64,000 nucleotides of DNA from JADFOI01 sp965218935 (GTDB lineage Bacteria; Acidobacteriota; UBA6911; RPQK01; JADFOI01), in contig CBDCMH010000005.1 of the NCBI GenBank assembly GCA_965218935.1, positions 1-64,000 of the forward strand, written 5' to 3'. Below, in pieces: positions 1 through 9,017 of the stretch. Below the pieces are notes generated by a model. It was not told the DNA's origin, made no database searches, and was given only the letters and a program-made list of their open reading frames with translations. The position numbers were made by a program, and so were the translations under genes. Within the stretch, counting starts at the first letter, position 1; each line of letters opens with the position of its first letter.

Positions 1-536
1 CATATGCAAAGGTGACGGTTCGAGCGCCACCGGCCACCGGGAGTTTGAGCGCAAAATAGCGTTTCTGAGCGCCCACGGCTCCGTAGTAAATGCGCCGGGG
101 AATGAGCCGGGACGGGATACCCATTTCTTTGAAAAACTCGACCTTCTCCGGTTCGGTCGGAAGCCAGTTCAACCCCGGATGTTCGAGGACGAAATCAAGC
201 GACATAAGCCGCCGCATCATCACCTGCCGTGTCGATCTGCGCCGGTGACGAATATTCTCAGCGCCCAGCGCCCGGTAGATGCCCTTGCTCGATATTCGGC
301 AGGTCCGGCCACCGCCGTTAAACATCACATTGCTCACTTTCCCGCGCCGCGCCGCGATCCACCAAAGCCTTCACGATCCGCAACGCTTGTTTTCGATCCG
401 TATCGAAGTAATGACAGAATTGAGACCGGATAAAGACCCCGCTGTGGAGACAGACCAGGGCGATCCATTCCGCCTCGCGGCCCGTCCAGCCAAGAGATTC
501 CAGGGCCTTTTCCCGGCCTCGCAAATGCTCGATCAT
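1..536 (-). pseudogene. Hypothetical protein of the conjugation operon, frameshifted and cut by the window edge
   Basis: The start codon (534-536) overlaps the trbF stop as ATGA, so this is the next gene of the trb operon. The first ~65 residues look like a winged-helix DNA-binding domain (helical, with a basic recognition-like segment RKQALRIVKALVDRG). This frame stops at 318-320. A one-base shift inside the GC run near 345-355 restores a protein-like frame without stops to base 1 (it includes FFKEMGIPSRLIPRRIYYG). It is therefore one gene with an indel that continues past the window. I do not recognise the family. Replication-relaxation or mobilisation-type regulators are an option because of the winged helix. 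Whether the indel is real decay or a sequencing error cannot be told. Confidence 0.5.
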
Positions 537-1209
537 GGCTCCCCGGTGACGACCGCCCGGTCGGATTGCAGGTAGGTGATGACGATTCCCATGGGATTGA
601 AGACAATGAGCTCCGGGGGGATCTCATCGAGAAACAAAAACTGCATCGATACGCTCCAATGCTCCCGGCCTGCTTCGCTGGCTCCCACTAACCGCACCAG
701 GTCGAAATCAGCCGTGGCGCTGTGCGGCTCCTGGGGCGACGGCTGAATCCGAAGGACGACCCGCTCCACTTGGAGTTCATCCGTCGCCGCGCCCGCCGCA
801 AGCAAGGCGACGTTCTGGCTCTGTGTCCGGAAGGATGCGTTGGCAAGCTCGGTGCTCAAAAACCGCAAGCTCCGCGACCAGTTGGTTTCAACAGTCGCCC
901 GGCGCCGCGAATAGAAGTCGTAAATGAAGCGGTTAAGAAAGTATTTGGTGGTGGGGTCGAGCGGATCCGCCTGGGCCTCCATCGCCTCGTAGGCAATGGC
1001 CTCGCCCGGCCCACTTCATCCACCCGGATGACCATCGGCCTGGGAGGATCGACCGTGGCCAGCCGGATCACCACGATGATGAGCAACAGGATCGCCACGC
1101 CGAGGCCGGCGGTCATCATCCGAAGATGCCGGTTGGTGTGGATCGCCTCTCCCCATATCTCGGTGTACTCCGCGCCCGCGTCCTTCACGATAGCGTTGTC
1201 TTTCCCCAC
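533..1209 (-). pseudogene. trbF: TrbF/VirB8-like conjugation protein, frameshifted
   Basis: VirB8-type inner-membrane scaffold of a type IV secretion system. The first ~60 residues (GTG start at 1209, touching the trbL stop) give a short cytoplasmic part and one membrane helix (MTAGLGVAILLLIIVVIRLA), then the family-like VIRVDEVGRA. The frame then breaks near 990-1005. The following residues (AIAYEAMEAQADPLDPTTKY) continue in another frame to the stop at 533. Joined, the product is about 225 residues, which is normal for TrbF. The C-terminal part has the NTF2-like periplasmic fold pattern, including QFLFLDEIPPELIVFNPMGI. It lies between trbL and an unknown gene. The single indel would inactivate it unless it is a sequence error. 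Confidence 0.7.
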
Positions 1210-2203
1210 TACTTGATCCCTCCTGATGCGGCTTTTGCCGCCCGGCCTCCACTGGCGGCCGCCATGGCCCCGGTCGTTGCCATCGAAAGGAGTCCACTAC
1301 TTGCCGAACTGCCGCTGGTGACGAGCATCGAAGCGAGTTCCCCGCACTTGAGCGATGACAACATTCCGGAGATAAACAACGGGATCACGGCCAGCGTCCA
1401 CAGTCCCACTTCCGTCATGGACTCCACGTTCAGGTCCCGCGCCGCCAATCGTCGTGATGTAGGCAATGCCTACGGCGGAAAACACCCGCAAGACAGCGCC
1501 CGCGATCACGGCATAAAGGAGTAAGTGATCATCCCTTTAAACCAGCCCCAAAAGAGAAAGGACAGAGGCTCGAAGGCCAAGAAGGGAATGAACACCGGAC
1601 CCAAAATAATCAGGATCGCCATGGCGATCTGCGCCCAGATCACCTGGGCATAGGTGACCGACGCCAGGACAATCAACATGAGGATGATGAGGGCGAGAAT
1701 CACGGTTCCGGCCATGGCGGTAATCAGGGCGTGGACCCCTCCGGTCAACACGCCCATGAGATTGCCTTCCTGAGCCTGGGCTTGGATGTTCGCGGCAATG
1801 GCCCGGACCATATTGCCGAGCTCGATCTGCATGGACCCCACGGTGTCTCCGATCAGCAACTCGTGAAGCCAGTTACCGCCGCCCGCGATCATTCCCGGAA
1901 AGGTGGCTCCCATGCCCGGAATGTTTGCGGTGTAAAACTGCAACATCACCCAAGGAATCCACAATCCGATGACGAGCTTCACCACATCCCAAGGATGGAG
2001 GTTGCCGCTAAAGGCAACCCTAACTCCGGCCAGGACTATGACGATCAGGGCCAACCCGCCGAACATTGCATTGCCGAGCGCGATAATGTCTCCGCCTGCC
2101 GCCGCCGTCAGGCTTTCCAGGGCGGTATCCAAAAACGTCTTGAAGTCGCGCAGGTCTTCGCTTGGGACATGGCCGGGATGCCGGGATCAATTTGGATTTG
2201 CAT
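1209..2203 (-). pseudogene. trbL: TrbL/VirB6-like polytopic membrane protein, multiple frameshifts
   Basis: Inner-membrane channel component of a Trb-type conjugation system. The central 208 residues (stop at 1506) hold several hydrophobic helices, for example ALIVIVLAGVRVAF and ILALIILMLIVLAS, and the VirB6-like end AIAMAILIILGPVFIPFLAF-type segment. The natural start is probably the ATG at 2203, eight bases after the trbJ stop. From there three frame changes are needed: near 2160 (before LRDFKTFLDTALESL), near 1510 (after ITYSFMP, into VIAGAVLRVFSA), and near 1440 (into RDLNVESMTEVGLW). The last frame stops at 1209-1211, overlapping trbF. Joined length is about 330 residues. It is non-functional as written. 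Confidence 0.65.
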
Positions 2204-2208
2204 GGCGC

Positions 2209-3132
2209 CTACTGATTATTCCCGCCGCCGTAGAGCGCGGGGAGGGTAAAAAGCAGGCCCTCTTGCATACTCCCGCGCTTCGCCTCGATCCCGGCTTGCT
2301 GCGCATCGAATTCTAAGCGGGCCTCCTGCTCGGCCTGCAGGAAGCGGGCCAGCGCCTCGCGCCGGGCGATCTCCTGTTCGTAGCCTTCCGCCGCTTCCTT
2401 CGCCGCCTGAAACGCCATCAGTTGCGCCATGGCCGCTGTCAGGTTCCCCTGGGTGAGGAGCCCCGAAACCTGGGCCTGGGCCAGCGCTGTGTTGCTGACG
2501 TGTTGGTGTTGTTGCGAAGCCCTGTGTAGGACTCGGCGGCTTCCCTGGCCGCAACCATGAGGTTGCCTGCCGCGTCAGACGTGGCATTATTTAAAACGAG
2601 GCTGCATGTCGCCCGGCTTCCCGCGCCGCGAGAAACCCCCTCGAAGCCCGCGCCCCGATCGTCCGGGTGCTGAGTTCGTATAGAGATTCAGCACGTCGGT
2701 TTCTGAGACGGTATGGCTTCCCTGGATTCGCCCTCGCCACGAATCGGTGAAGCTCGTTCCCGTTTCCCCTAGCTGCTCGATTGCCCCGGCGAACTCTTCG
2801 GCCACGCCGGTAAACTCGTTCTTCCAGGAAATGCCGTTCCCGATGAGCTTGGCGGGCGCGGAGGATAGATCGGTGAAAGGCTGGGTGATCTTCCCGACCG
2901 ACCCCATCGCCTGTTCTTTCAGGTGGTCGAATTGTGAAGTCAATTCGGTTAATTGGCCGTCCATCGTCAGCTTGGCGATCTGCGCTTCATAGATCTGGAT
3001 ACCCTGGTTGATAATCATCTGCGCCCGCTGAAGAGCGCCGGTGATGGCCCCAAAGATCGCGTGTGCGGGCGTCACCGTCAGCCCCGCGATCAACGCCGTG
3101 GCAAGCAGGATGGTAGAGATTCGAGTTTTCAT
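2209..3132 (-). pseudogene. trbJ: TrbJ/VirB5-like periplasmic conjugation protein, multiple frameshifts
   Basis: VirB5/TrbJ-type minor pilus protein. It has a clear Sec signal peptide (MKTRISTILLATALIAGLTV, cleavage after AHA), then a helical, Gln-rich secreted domain (AQMIINQGIQIYEAQIAKL). The first frame runs intact for about 150 residues to DVLNLY near 2680. After that the family-like sequence changes frame at about 2677 (ELSTRTIGARASRGFLAARE), 2620 (NNATSDAAGNLMVAAREAAE) and 2525 (SNTALAQAQVSGLLTQGNLT). The last 73 residues form a coiled-coil-like helix ending at 2209. Joined length is about 305. The start ATG at 3132 overlaps the trbI stop (3129). It is broken as written, probably the most damaged gene of the set. 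Confidence 0.65.
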
Positions 3133-4499
3133 TTGGGTTCTCCTTCTAAGGACGGGGGGACCAGGACATCGGAAGTGAACCAGATTCGAAGCCGATGGCC
3201 CGCCCGGATGGTGATGGTGGGTAAACGATTCAAGAAACGCTGTAAGATTTGAGTCGCACCTTGGCCGAGTCCTTGCCCGGCACCGGCGCGAAACGCCTGA
3301 GCGCCGCCGCCGTAAGGGTTGGAGTTTTGCAAGGTCAGCCCGCTAATCACCCCGACCGCTCCAACCGCCGCGAACATCGAGAAGTAATGGCGGTTGACGC
3401 GATCCTTCAAGGCCCCCTCTCCAACCTGATTCAGGCCGTGAAACGGTAACGAGATCCAGCGGCCATCGGGCAGGATCAAACGATGGAAACCGACGGCCAG
3501 CCGCTCCTGATCTTGCCCGGTGACTGCCGCCGCTGTTCCGATGGCCCGCGATCCGCGGGGGATGAGAATCCGTCGCCGGTCGGCACTGTAAAACGGCACC
3601 GACACCTGGGCCAGCACCGGGGCAGGGAAGTCACCGGATAACTGAGTGACCAACACTCCTTCAAGAAAGGAGCCTTCATAGATCCGCTCCCAGCCGGGCG
3701 GATCGTTTGGCGTTTCCACCTGCGCCGGATTGTTGTAATCCCGGCCCGGCGCGGGCGGCATCAACAGCCCGCCCGGCGCTCCCGACTCTTCACCCGCGCC
3801 GCTCTCCTGAACACCTCCCGCGCCTCCGGTCAACGCGGCCAGGAAAGCTCGATCCGCCTCGGCTTCGGCGGCAATGTCATCTTCAAGGTTATCGGTAACT
3901 CCCTCAAAGGTTCCGAGTGCCTGGGCGATAGCCTCAGCGCCCTCGGCGCGGATCGCGGCGGCGGCGTTCCCCTGGGCGTCCTCCACTCCGCCGTTAGCGG
4001 CTCCTCGATCCAGTTGGCGGTAGGTCTGCGCCACTGGTGAGCTGCGAAGCGAACGGGCGCGACGTTCCAGGGCTTCAAGGCGCAACCGCTCCCGGAGTTC
4101 CCATTCTTCCTCGGTGTAGGCTTCTCCGGTGTCGGGACTGGCCCCGGCCAGTAGACGGGCCTCATCCACGGTCACCTGGCCCGGCCCGATCGCGCTCCCG
4201 GCCTCAAGCGCCTCCTGGCGTTGTTGGGCCTGTAGCGCCCGCTCTGCCGCGCTTCGCCGCGTCTCGGCCCGCATGGCCTCCGCTTCAACCTGCGCCGCCA
4301 TGCTCCCGGCGAAATCCCGGGCCGGTGCGGCCACGTCCTCCACAGCCGTTTCGAGCGCGGTTTCCCCGCCTCCACTGGCTAGCCACATACCGGTAAAGAC
4401 CAGCAGTAAAACGGTAATGAGCGCCACGCCCCATTGCGTGACGATCCCGCCGGGCAACGATCCGGCTGGCTTGGGATAGAGCCGTCTCCATCCGCTCAT
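3129..4499 (-). CDS. trbI: TrbI/VirB10-like conjugation channel protein
   Basis: VirB10-type protein that spans inner membrane to outer-membrane core of the type IV secretion channel. Start chosen at the ATG overlapping the trbG stop (ATGA at 4496-4499), giving 456 residues; ten upstream residues are possible but unlikely. A short cytoplasmic tail is followed by one membrane helix (WGVALITVLLLVFTGMWLA, about 22-42). Next comes a long Glu/Ala/Arg-rich coiled-coil linker, and then the C-terminal VirB10 beta-barrel with RRRILIPRGSRAIGTA. An antenna-region equivalent (GGAQAFRAGAGQGLGQ) sits near the end. It is intact, unlike trbJ, trbL and trbF downstream, and overlaps trbJ by four bases, so translational coupling is likely. 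Confidence 0.85.
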   Translation of the reverse strand: MSGWRRLYPKPAGSLPGGIVTQWGVALITVLLLVFTGMWLASGGGETALETAVEDVAAPARDFAGSMAAQVEAEAMRAETRRSAAERALQAQQRQEALEAGSAIGPGQVTVDEARLLAGASPDTGEAYTEEEWELRERLRLEALERRARSLRSSPVAQTYRQLDRGAANGGVEDAQGNAAAAIRAEGAEAIAQALGTFEGVTDNLEDDIAAEAEADRAFLAALTGGAGGVQESGAGEESGAPGGLLMPPAPGRDYNNPAQVETPNDPPGWERIYEGSFLEGVLVTQLSGDFPAPVLAQVSVPFYSADRRRILIPRGSRAIGTAAAVTGQDQERLAVGFHRLILPDGRWISLPFHGLNQVGEGALKDRVNRHYFSMFAAVGAVGVISGLTLQNSNPYGGGAQAFRAGAGQGLGQGATQILQRFLNRLPTITIRAGHRLRIWFTSDVLVPPSLEGEPK

Positions 4500-5335
4500 G
4501 GCCCGATCTCCGGTTCGGTGAAGCGCCATTTGGCCTTCTGCTTGCCAATCTGCAACCAGCCGTCACCGACTATATGGCGGATGATGAACAGGCCATCCTC
4601 TTGAAGATCGTAGGCCACCATCGCCGGTTGCCCGTCCTTTTCCTCCCACAGCGCAGGCGTCTCCTGGGCGTTCGAGCGAAGATAAGTAAACTGGCCGTCA
4701 TGCCAGATGCCTTCGACCAGGAAAGGCCACTTCGCGGCCTTGTCTTCCAACCGGTAAGGGAACTGTAAGCGAGTGGGATAGTCCGACCGGAACGCCTCGC
4801 TCTCTATGCCAATCTGTGCCTCGGCTTCGGCCACGCGGGTATCGGCCTCGTCTTGCACCGCTTGGACGGTCTGCATGGCAGTCTCCGCCATCTCCTGATA
4901 GGCCGCTACTTCGCGGCGCGAGACAAACGCCGGTTGATGATCTTCCGGTGAGATACGAGGATCTTCGACAGCTGGGACCTCCACCCGGACGATCAAATGA
5001 GGATCGCCCTCGCTTTCTTCGGTCACAAGAAATGAGTAGATCCGCCCGGATTCACAGACCAGGGCGACGTTCGTGGTCACGTTCTCGGCAATCGGTTTCA
5101 GAAAAGCCAGGTTCGCCGCGCCCGTCAGGTGCCAGTACTCGGAATCTCCGACAATGAAATCGAGGACATTCTCATTCGCCGGAAGGACGATGACGGTGGT
5201 GTGCCGTGTCTTGGCCTGGATCCGCACGATCTGATCCTCGGCCTCGATGATGCGAAGCACCGCGCCCGCGTTTTGGCCGAGCGCCGGAATCGCCCCGGTC
5301 AACAACATCACTACTGCAAGAAAGATTTTGAGCAT
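4496..5335 (-). CDS. trbG: TrbG/VirB9-like conjugation protein
   Basis: VirB9-type periplasmic/outer-membrane component that partners VirB10 in the channel core. 279 residues. The signal peptide is MLKIFLAVVMLLTGAIPALG, cleaved near residue 20. The N-terminal VirB9 beta-domain includes IRIQAKTRHTTVIVLPANEN and VALVCESGRIYSFLV. The C-terminal domain (SDYPTRLQFPYRLEDKAA; MVAYDLQEDGLFIIRHIVGD) matches the family pattern in which this part docks on VirB10. A short helical linker lies between. The gene begins three bases after the trbE stop and overlaps trbI, so it belongs to the same operon. No lesion is visible. Confidence 0.85.
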   Translation of the reverse strand: MLKIFLAVVMLLTGAIPALGQNAGAVLRIIEAEDQIVRIQAKTRHTTVIVLPANENVLDFIVGDSEYWHLTGAANLAFLKPIAENVTTNVALVCESGRIYSFLVTEESEGDPHLIVRVEVPAVEDPRISPEDHQPAFVSRREVAAYQEMAETAMQTVQAVQDEADTRVAEAEAQIGIESEAFRSDYPTRLQFPYRLEDKAAKWPFLVEGIWHDGQFTYLRSNAQETPALWEEKDGQPAMVAYDLQEDGLFIIRHIVGDGWLQIGKQKAKWRFTEPEIGP

Positions 5336-5337
5336 GC

Positions 5338-7768
5338 CTACCTCCTTGATAGGTATTCAATGGCCTGTTCCAGGCCGTGTTCCTCGACCGCCCGCGCCCG
5401 CTTCGCGGCGTCCACGGCGGATGAGGTATAGAGCCAATAGCTGGCCCGGTCCACTTCCAGGCGCAAGATGCCCGCCGCATCGGTGCGGCGCAAGTACAGC
5501 TCGCGCTTGGGAATCAAACTGCGAATGGTGTTGAGTTCGGAAGGATTGAGCCGGAAGATCTCACCGGCCTTGTCCGGCAGGTCCGGGTTGGCAAGAAACA
5601 GCTTGGTCGGCATGGATTCAAGCAACGCTTCCGCGCCCGCCGTTCCGGTCACATCGACGGCGCTTTGAGTGGCAACAATCAGCGCCGCGTTCTTCTTGCG
5701 CCATGTCTTCGCCGCCTCAGCGAGATACGCCAATACCGATGGGTCTTGAAGGTATCTCCATGCTTCATCCACCACCATGAGCTTGACCCGGGCCGTCTCA
5801 TCCGGATTTTCCAGGGCCAGCCGCAAGCGTTCCAGCAGGTAGAAGAGCGCCGCCTCGCACAGGTCGCCGTGCTCCGCCGCGCCGGCGAGGTCGATCACCT
5901 GCCAGTCCTGGAATTGAAGATCGTCGCCATCGGCCGGGTTATCGAAGTACCTCCCCCAGGCCCCCTCTCCATGCCAGCGCCCCGAGGGCGGGCCACATCT
6001 TGGAGGGTAGGGAACTGGCCAAGACCCCGAGTGCCCGGCGCTCCGGCGGAAAGGCGTAAAGGTCTTCCACGCGGGCGCGGATCTCGCTCGGATCGGCACC
6101 GCTCAAACTCCATCCGCCGATCCGCAAGAGGCGCGAGATCCAGCCGGTCAAGAATTGGTAGGTCCGCTCCCCCTTGGGCAAAGAGAAGGGCCGCAACCGA
6201 AAACCCTCGCCATCGGCCGCTCCGGGGGATAGCTCCATGTATCCGCCGCCTAAAAACTGCGTCAGCCAGCGGTACGATCCTCCAAGATCGAGGATCAAAA
6301 CGCGGGGATCGTATTGCAGGGCCTGGACCAATAGGAAGTTGAGCGAAAAGCTCTTGCCCGCTCCGGTGGCGCCCAGCACCAACGTATGGCCCACGTCGCC
6401 CTGAAATAGATCGTAGTGGTAGGGCGTCCGCCATTGGGTCTCAAGGATGGCCAGGGCCTCCTTCCTCAAGTGAGCGCTCTGGGGTGTCCCGACCGGTGGC
6501 CCGAAGACCGGAGCCATGCAAGCAGCCACGCCAGCGGAAACAAACACGGAGCGGACCTGCCGCCTCCGGGGTTGTCCTGGCATCCTCGAGAACCAGGCCG
6601 GCAGCTGTCCGTATCCCTCCCGGATCACTTTCGCGTCGTGAGCCGCGAAAATCCGGCGAATGTCTCCGTCCAGACTCTCGGTGGTTTCAAGAGGGCCGTG
6701 GATGGCCACGGTCAAGGCCAGATCGCCATAGGCCACGCCATCCGTTTCCAGTTCGACCAGGGCGTCGCCCAAACGGTCGGACTCAGCCGCGGCAGCCGAG
6801 TCCACCATCGCCGCCGCGCTCCCTTCCGTCTCCTGAACGTGCGCCGCCATCGAATACCGTTTCGAGAAGTAATGGCGCTGCGCTCCCCGGATCTTGCGCC
6901 GTGCGGCATCAAGGCGCCATGGACGCCATTCGAGCGCCGCCGTCAGGGTGGCATCGAGGCGGTACAGGTCCGACAGTAGATTCGCCTTCCCCGCGCCTGG
7001 GGGTGAGAGTAGCGAGTAAAGAACGACCGGCTCCCCATCGAGGCGAAGACAGCGCCGCTCGGCTTCCAGTTCGGAGACGGCCAGCCGCCAATTCATGCCG
7101 CTTCCGGTGGCCCCGTCCCACGGCGTGCCGGGCCGGTTCGTCAACTCGCTTAAAACCGAACTGGCCTCTTTTGCCCGCAGCAGCTTGATGGAAGTGAGGT
7201 CATCGACCAGCGCCCGGCTGGCATCGACTGTCTGCCGGAAGCCCGCAGCAGCAGCCTCGATAGAGGAATGGAGGTAAACGGATTCATGGGCGTTTGCCCG
7301 GCGCGCCATCCAGTTCTTGGCATAGGCGATCCACCAGGGCCCACCTTGCCGCTGTGCCGTGACTGTGGATAGTCCAGGGTCATGAGTCCAGGACACATAT
7401 ACACTCACGTCCTGCACCCGCTTTGTGAGGAAAGCCCGGCGCTTGCGCTGGCCGAGTTCCACTACACGGGCCCGGACCTTGCCCGGATCCGGGACTTCCG
7501 GAAAGTGGATCGGCCTTCGCAGCAGGTAGAAGTAAAACCGGGTCCGGGCATCCAGGCCGCTCAACATCCGTTGCCAACGGTCGATCACCCGGTCCAGTTG
7601 TCCGGGGGTCTGGCCGTCAAGGACGCACGGCGAAACGCGGGCCATGCTCATCAGTTCACCGGCCCGCGTGAGACAGGTCCGATCGTCTTTGAGCCAGCCC
7701 CAATAAGGCAGTTCCTCGGCCAGTGATCCCGCGGCTTCGTAGTCTTTGAGTTCGGTATCCACATTCAT
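5338..7768 (-). pseudogene. trbE: TrbE/VirB4-like conjugation ATPase, one frameshift
   Basis: VirB4-family ATPase that powers pilus assembly and substrate transfer at the inner membrane. Start at 7768 (MNVDTELKDYEAAG) is supported by a GGAGG Shine-Dalgarno at the end of trbD. Walker A is GATGAGKS at about residue 465 and Walker B is MVVDEAW at about 663. Joined length is about 810 residues, normal for the family. The frame breaks near 5985-6000, in adjoining C and G homopolymers between ALAWRGGLG and GRYFDNPADGDDL. The first frame stops at 5939 while the second runs from 6099 to 5338. The lesion separates Walker A from Walker B. A homopolymer miscall and a true mutation are equally possible. 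Confidence 0.8.
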
Positions 7769-7770
7769 GG

Positions 7771-8067
7771 CTACCTCCGGATCAGGAGCGTCCAGGGCGC
7801 TGAGGCCCATTTACCCGGATCGTAGCGGGCGCGGAACTTGGCCGACGCCCGCAGGATCTCAAGCATGTTGGGATCTTGCTTCCAGGCCCAGAAGCCGGCG
7901 CCGTAGAGCACCCCGAAAATCAATCCTCCGGTGACGATGGAGTTAATGGCGTTCCACATGGCAAGCCCCAACGTGGCTGATAGTAGAAACCAGCGCCGCT
8001 CCACGCCCATGATCGTGAGAGGCCGGCTGAGTGCCGGGTATCCGCGCCATAGCCGCGCTTGTTCCAT
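7771..8067 (-). CDS. trbD: TrbD/VirB3-like conjugation membrane protein
   Basis: Small VirB3-type protein that works with VirB4 and the VirB2 pilin. Start chosen at 8067 (MEQARLWRGYPALSRPLTIM), where the ATG overlaps the upstream stop as TGATG. A start at 8085 (MGADLL) is possible. About 98 residues: the conserved N-terminal basic segment, then one or two membrane helices (FLLSATLGLAMWNAINSIV; GGLIFGVLYGAGFWAW) and a basic tail. It lies directly before trbE, the standard order (and a fusion in some systems). The trbE Shine-Dalgarno lies in its last codons. Confidence 0.75.
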   Translation of the reverse strand: MEQARLWRGYPALSRPLTIMGVERRWFLLSATLGLAMWNAINSIVTGGLIFGVLYGAGFWAWKQDPNMLEILRASAKFRARYDPGKWASAPWTLLIRR

Positions 8068-8351
8068 CAGAAGATCCGCGCCCATATTCCCACCGCGATT
8101 CCCCCCGCGATCCCTCCCAGGAGCGCGGCGGCGATGGCCACCAGCCCGGATATTCCCGGCGGCGCGGACCAGCGGCGTAATTCGATCAGCCGCTCGATCT
8201 CCGTTTGAAGCCGCTGGCAATCTGCCACCAGATCCCACACCATTTTGATGGCTCCCCCGATCTGCTCTTGGGTAGCCAGTTGTATCTCGTGCACCTTCCG
8301 TGCCTCGGCGAGTGTCAGGTCCTCGCCCGCTTGAGTTCGTTGGCCGGTCAT
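8067..8351 (-). CDS. Hypothetical small membrane-anchored protein of the conjugation operon
   Basis: 94 residues, start at 8351 (MTGQRTQAGEDLTLAEARKV) with GGGGGGAAA just upstream. The N-terminal two thirds are predicted helical with a coiled-coil character (KMVWDLVADCQRLQTEIERL). The C-terminal end is a glycine-rich membrane helix (ISGLVAIAAALLGGIAGGIA). It sits between the pilin gene trbC and trbD and overlaps trbD by one to two bases, so it is co-translated with the channel genes. No known Trb subunit fits, so function is unknown. An accessory inner-membrane assembly factor or entry-exclusion-like protein is possible from position only. Confidence 0.6.
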   Translation of the reverse strand: MTGQRTQAGEDLTLAEARKVHEIQLATQEQIGGAIKMVWDLVADCQRLQTEIERLIELRRWSAPPGISGLVAIAAALLGGIAGGIAVGIWARIF

Positions 8352-8361
8352 TTTCCCCCCA

Positions 8362-8655
8362 TCAGAACAGCCATGCGAGGAAGTTGGCCGCCCCCATCGC
8401 CATGCCAAGCCCGAAGACGATTCCGGCCAGGGCCTTCTTGCTCCCGCCCTCGCCAAAGGCGAACATCAACCCGCCGATGACAATGGCAATCAGACTAAGC
8501 CCGCGCGCAATCGGTCCGGTAAACGCTTGCTCAAGCACGTCGATGGCTTGCAGCCAGGGGCTTGTTCCCTGGGCCAACAGGTCCGCCGATGACACCAGGA
8601 TCAGCCCGGCCATGAGGATGCCGCGCTCGACGGCGCCGTGTCTTTGTAAACTCAT
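8362..8655 (-). CDS. trbC: TrbC/VirB2-like pilin precursor
   Basis: Major pilin of the conjugation system. Start at 8655 (MSLQRHGAVERGIL) follows AAAGGAG at good spacing; an in-frame ATG lies six bases earlier at 8661. About 97 residues: a signal-like first helix (ILMAGLILVSSADLLAQG), then a mature part with two membrane helices (GLSLIAIVIGGLMFAFGEGG and ALAGIVFGLGMAMGAANFLA). This is the VirB2 layout. It is first of the core channel genes in the expected C-D-E order. Some VirB2/TrbC pilins are cyclised, but that cannot be judged here. Confidence 0.75.
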   Translation of the reverse strand: MSLQRHGAVERGILMAGLILVSSADLLAQGTSPWLQAIDVLEQAFTGPIARGLSLIAIVIGGLMFAFGEGGSKKALAGIVFGLGMAMGAANFLAWLF

Positions 8656-8688
8656 TTCCATCTCCTTTGTGGTGTGAATAATCCCGGG

Positions 8689-9009
8689 TCAACTCCCCGG
8701 ATACTCGCCTCGTTCCTCCTGCTCCATCTTCCCGGCCAGTTCGCTCTGCCCGCCCTCGCCCCGCCGAATGGATCGTTCCATCAGGTCCACCTTCCGGCCC
8801 ATGTCGGCCAGGCCCATCAGGCGCGCCCCACAATAGAGCGCGAACATCAGAGCCGCGATGGCCAACCCTGCGGTCCAGGCGACCGGCATCCAGTGATCGG
8901 CGATGATCCAAAGGTACGCCCCGGTCCAGGCGAATCTCTCGCCGGCGAGCATCAGGGCCAAAGCCATGATGATGGCCGTTAATCCCACGCTGATCTTCCA
9001 GGGGTGCAT
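8689..9009 (-). CDS. Hypothetical membrane protein
   Basis: 106 residues with three hydrophobic helices in the first 70 (ISVGLTAIIMALALMLAG; FAWTGAYLWIIADHW; AGLAIAALMFALYCGARLMG), then a charged helical cytoplasmic tail rich in Arg and Glu. It lies between the replication-relaxation-like gene and trbC in the same direction with short gaps, so it belongs to the transfer operon. I do not recognise the family. Confidence 0.55.
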   Translation of the reverse strand: MHPWKISVGLTAIIMALALMLAGERFAWTGAYLWIIADHWMPVAWTAGLAIAALMFALYCGARLMGLADMGRKVDLMERSIRRGEGGQSELAGKMEQEERGEYPGS

Positions 9010-9017
9010 AAGCCTCC

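Noticed and set aside
1731..2316. Plus-strand reading frames opposite trbL and trbJ
   Set aside because: Antisense shadows of high-GC genes; the minus strand encodes signal peptides and membrane helices in the expected trb order.
8067..8351. TrbK or TrbH entry-exclusion lipoprotein
   Set aside because: No lipobox is present and the membrane helix is C-terminal; position alone is not enough to name it.
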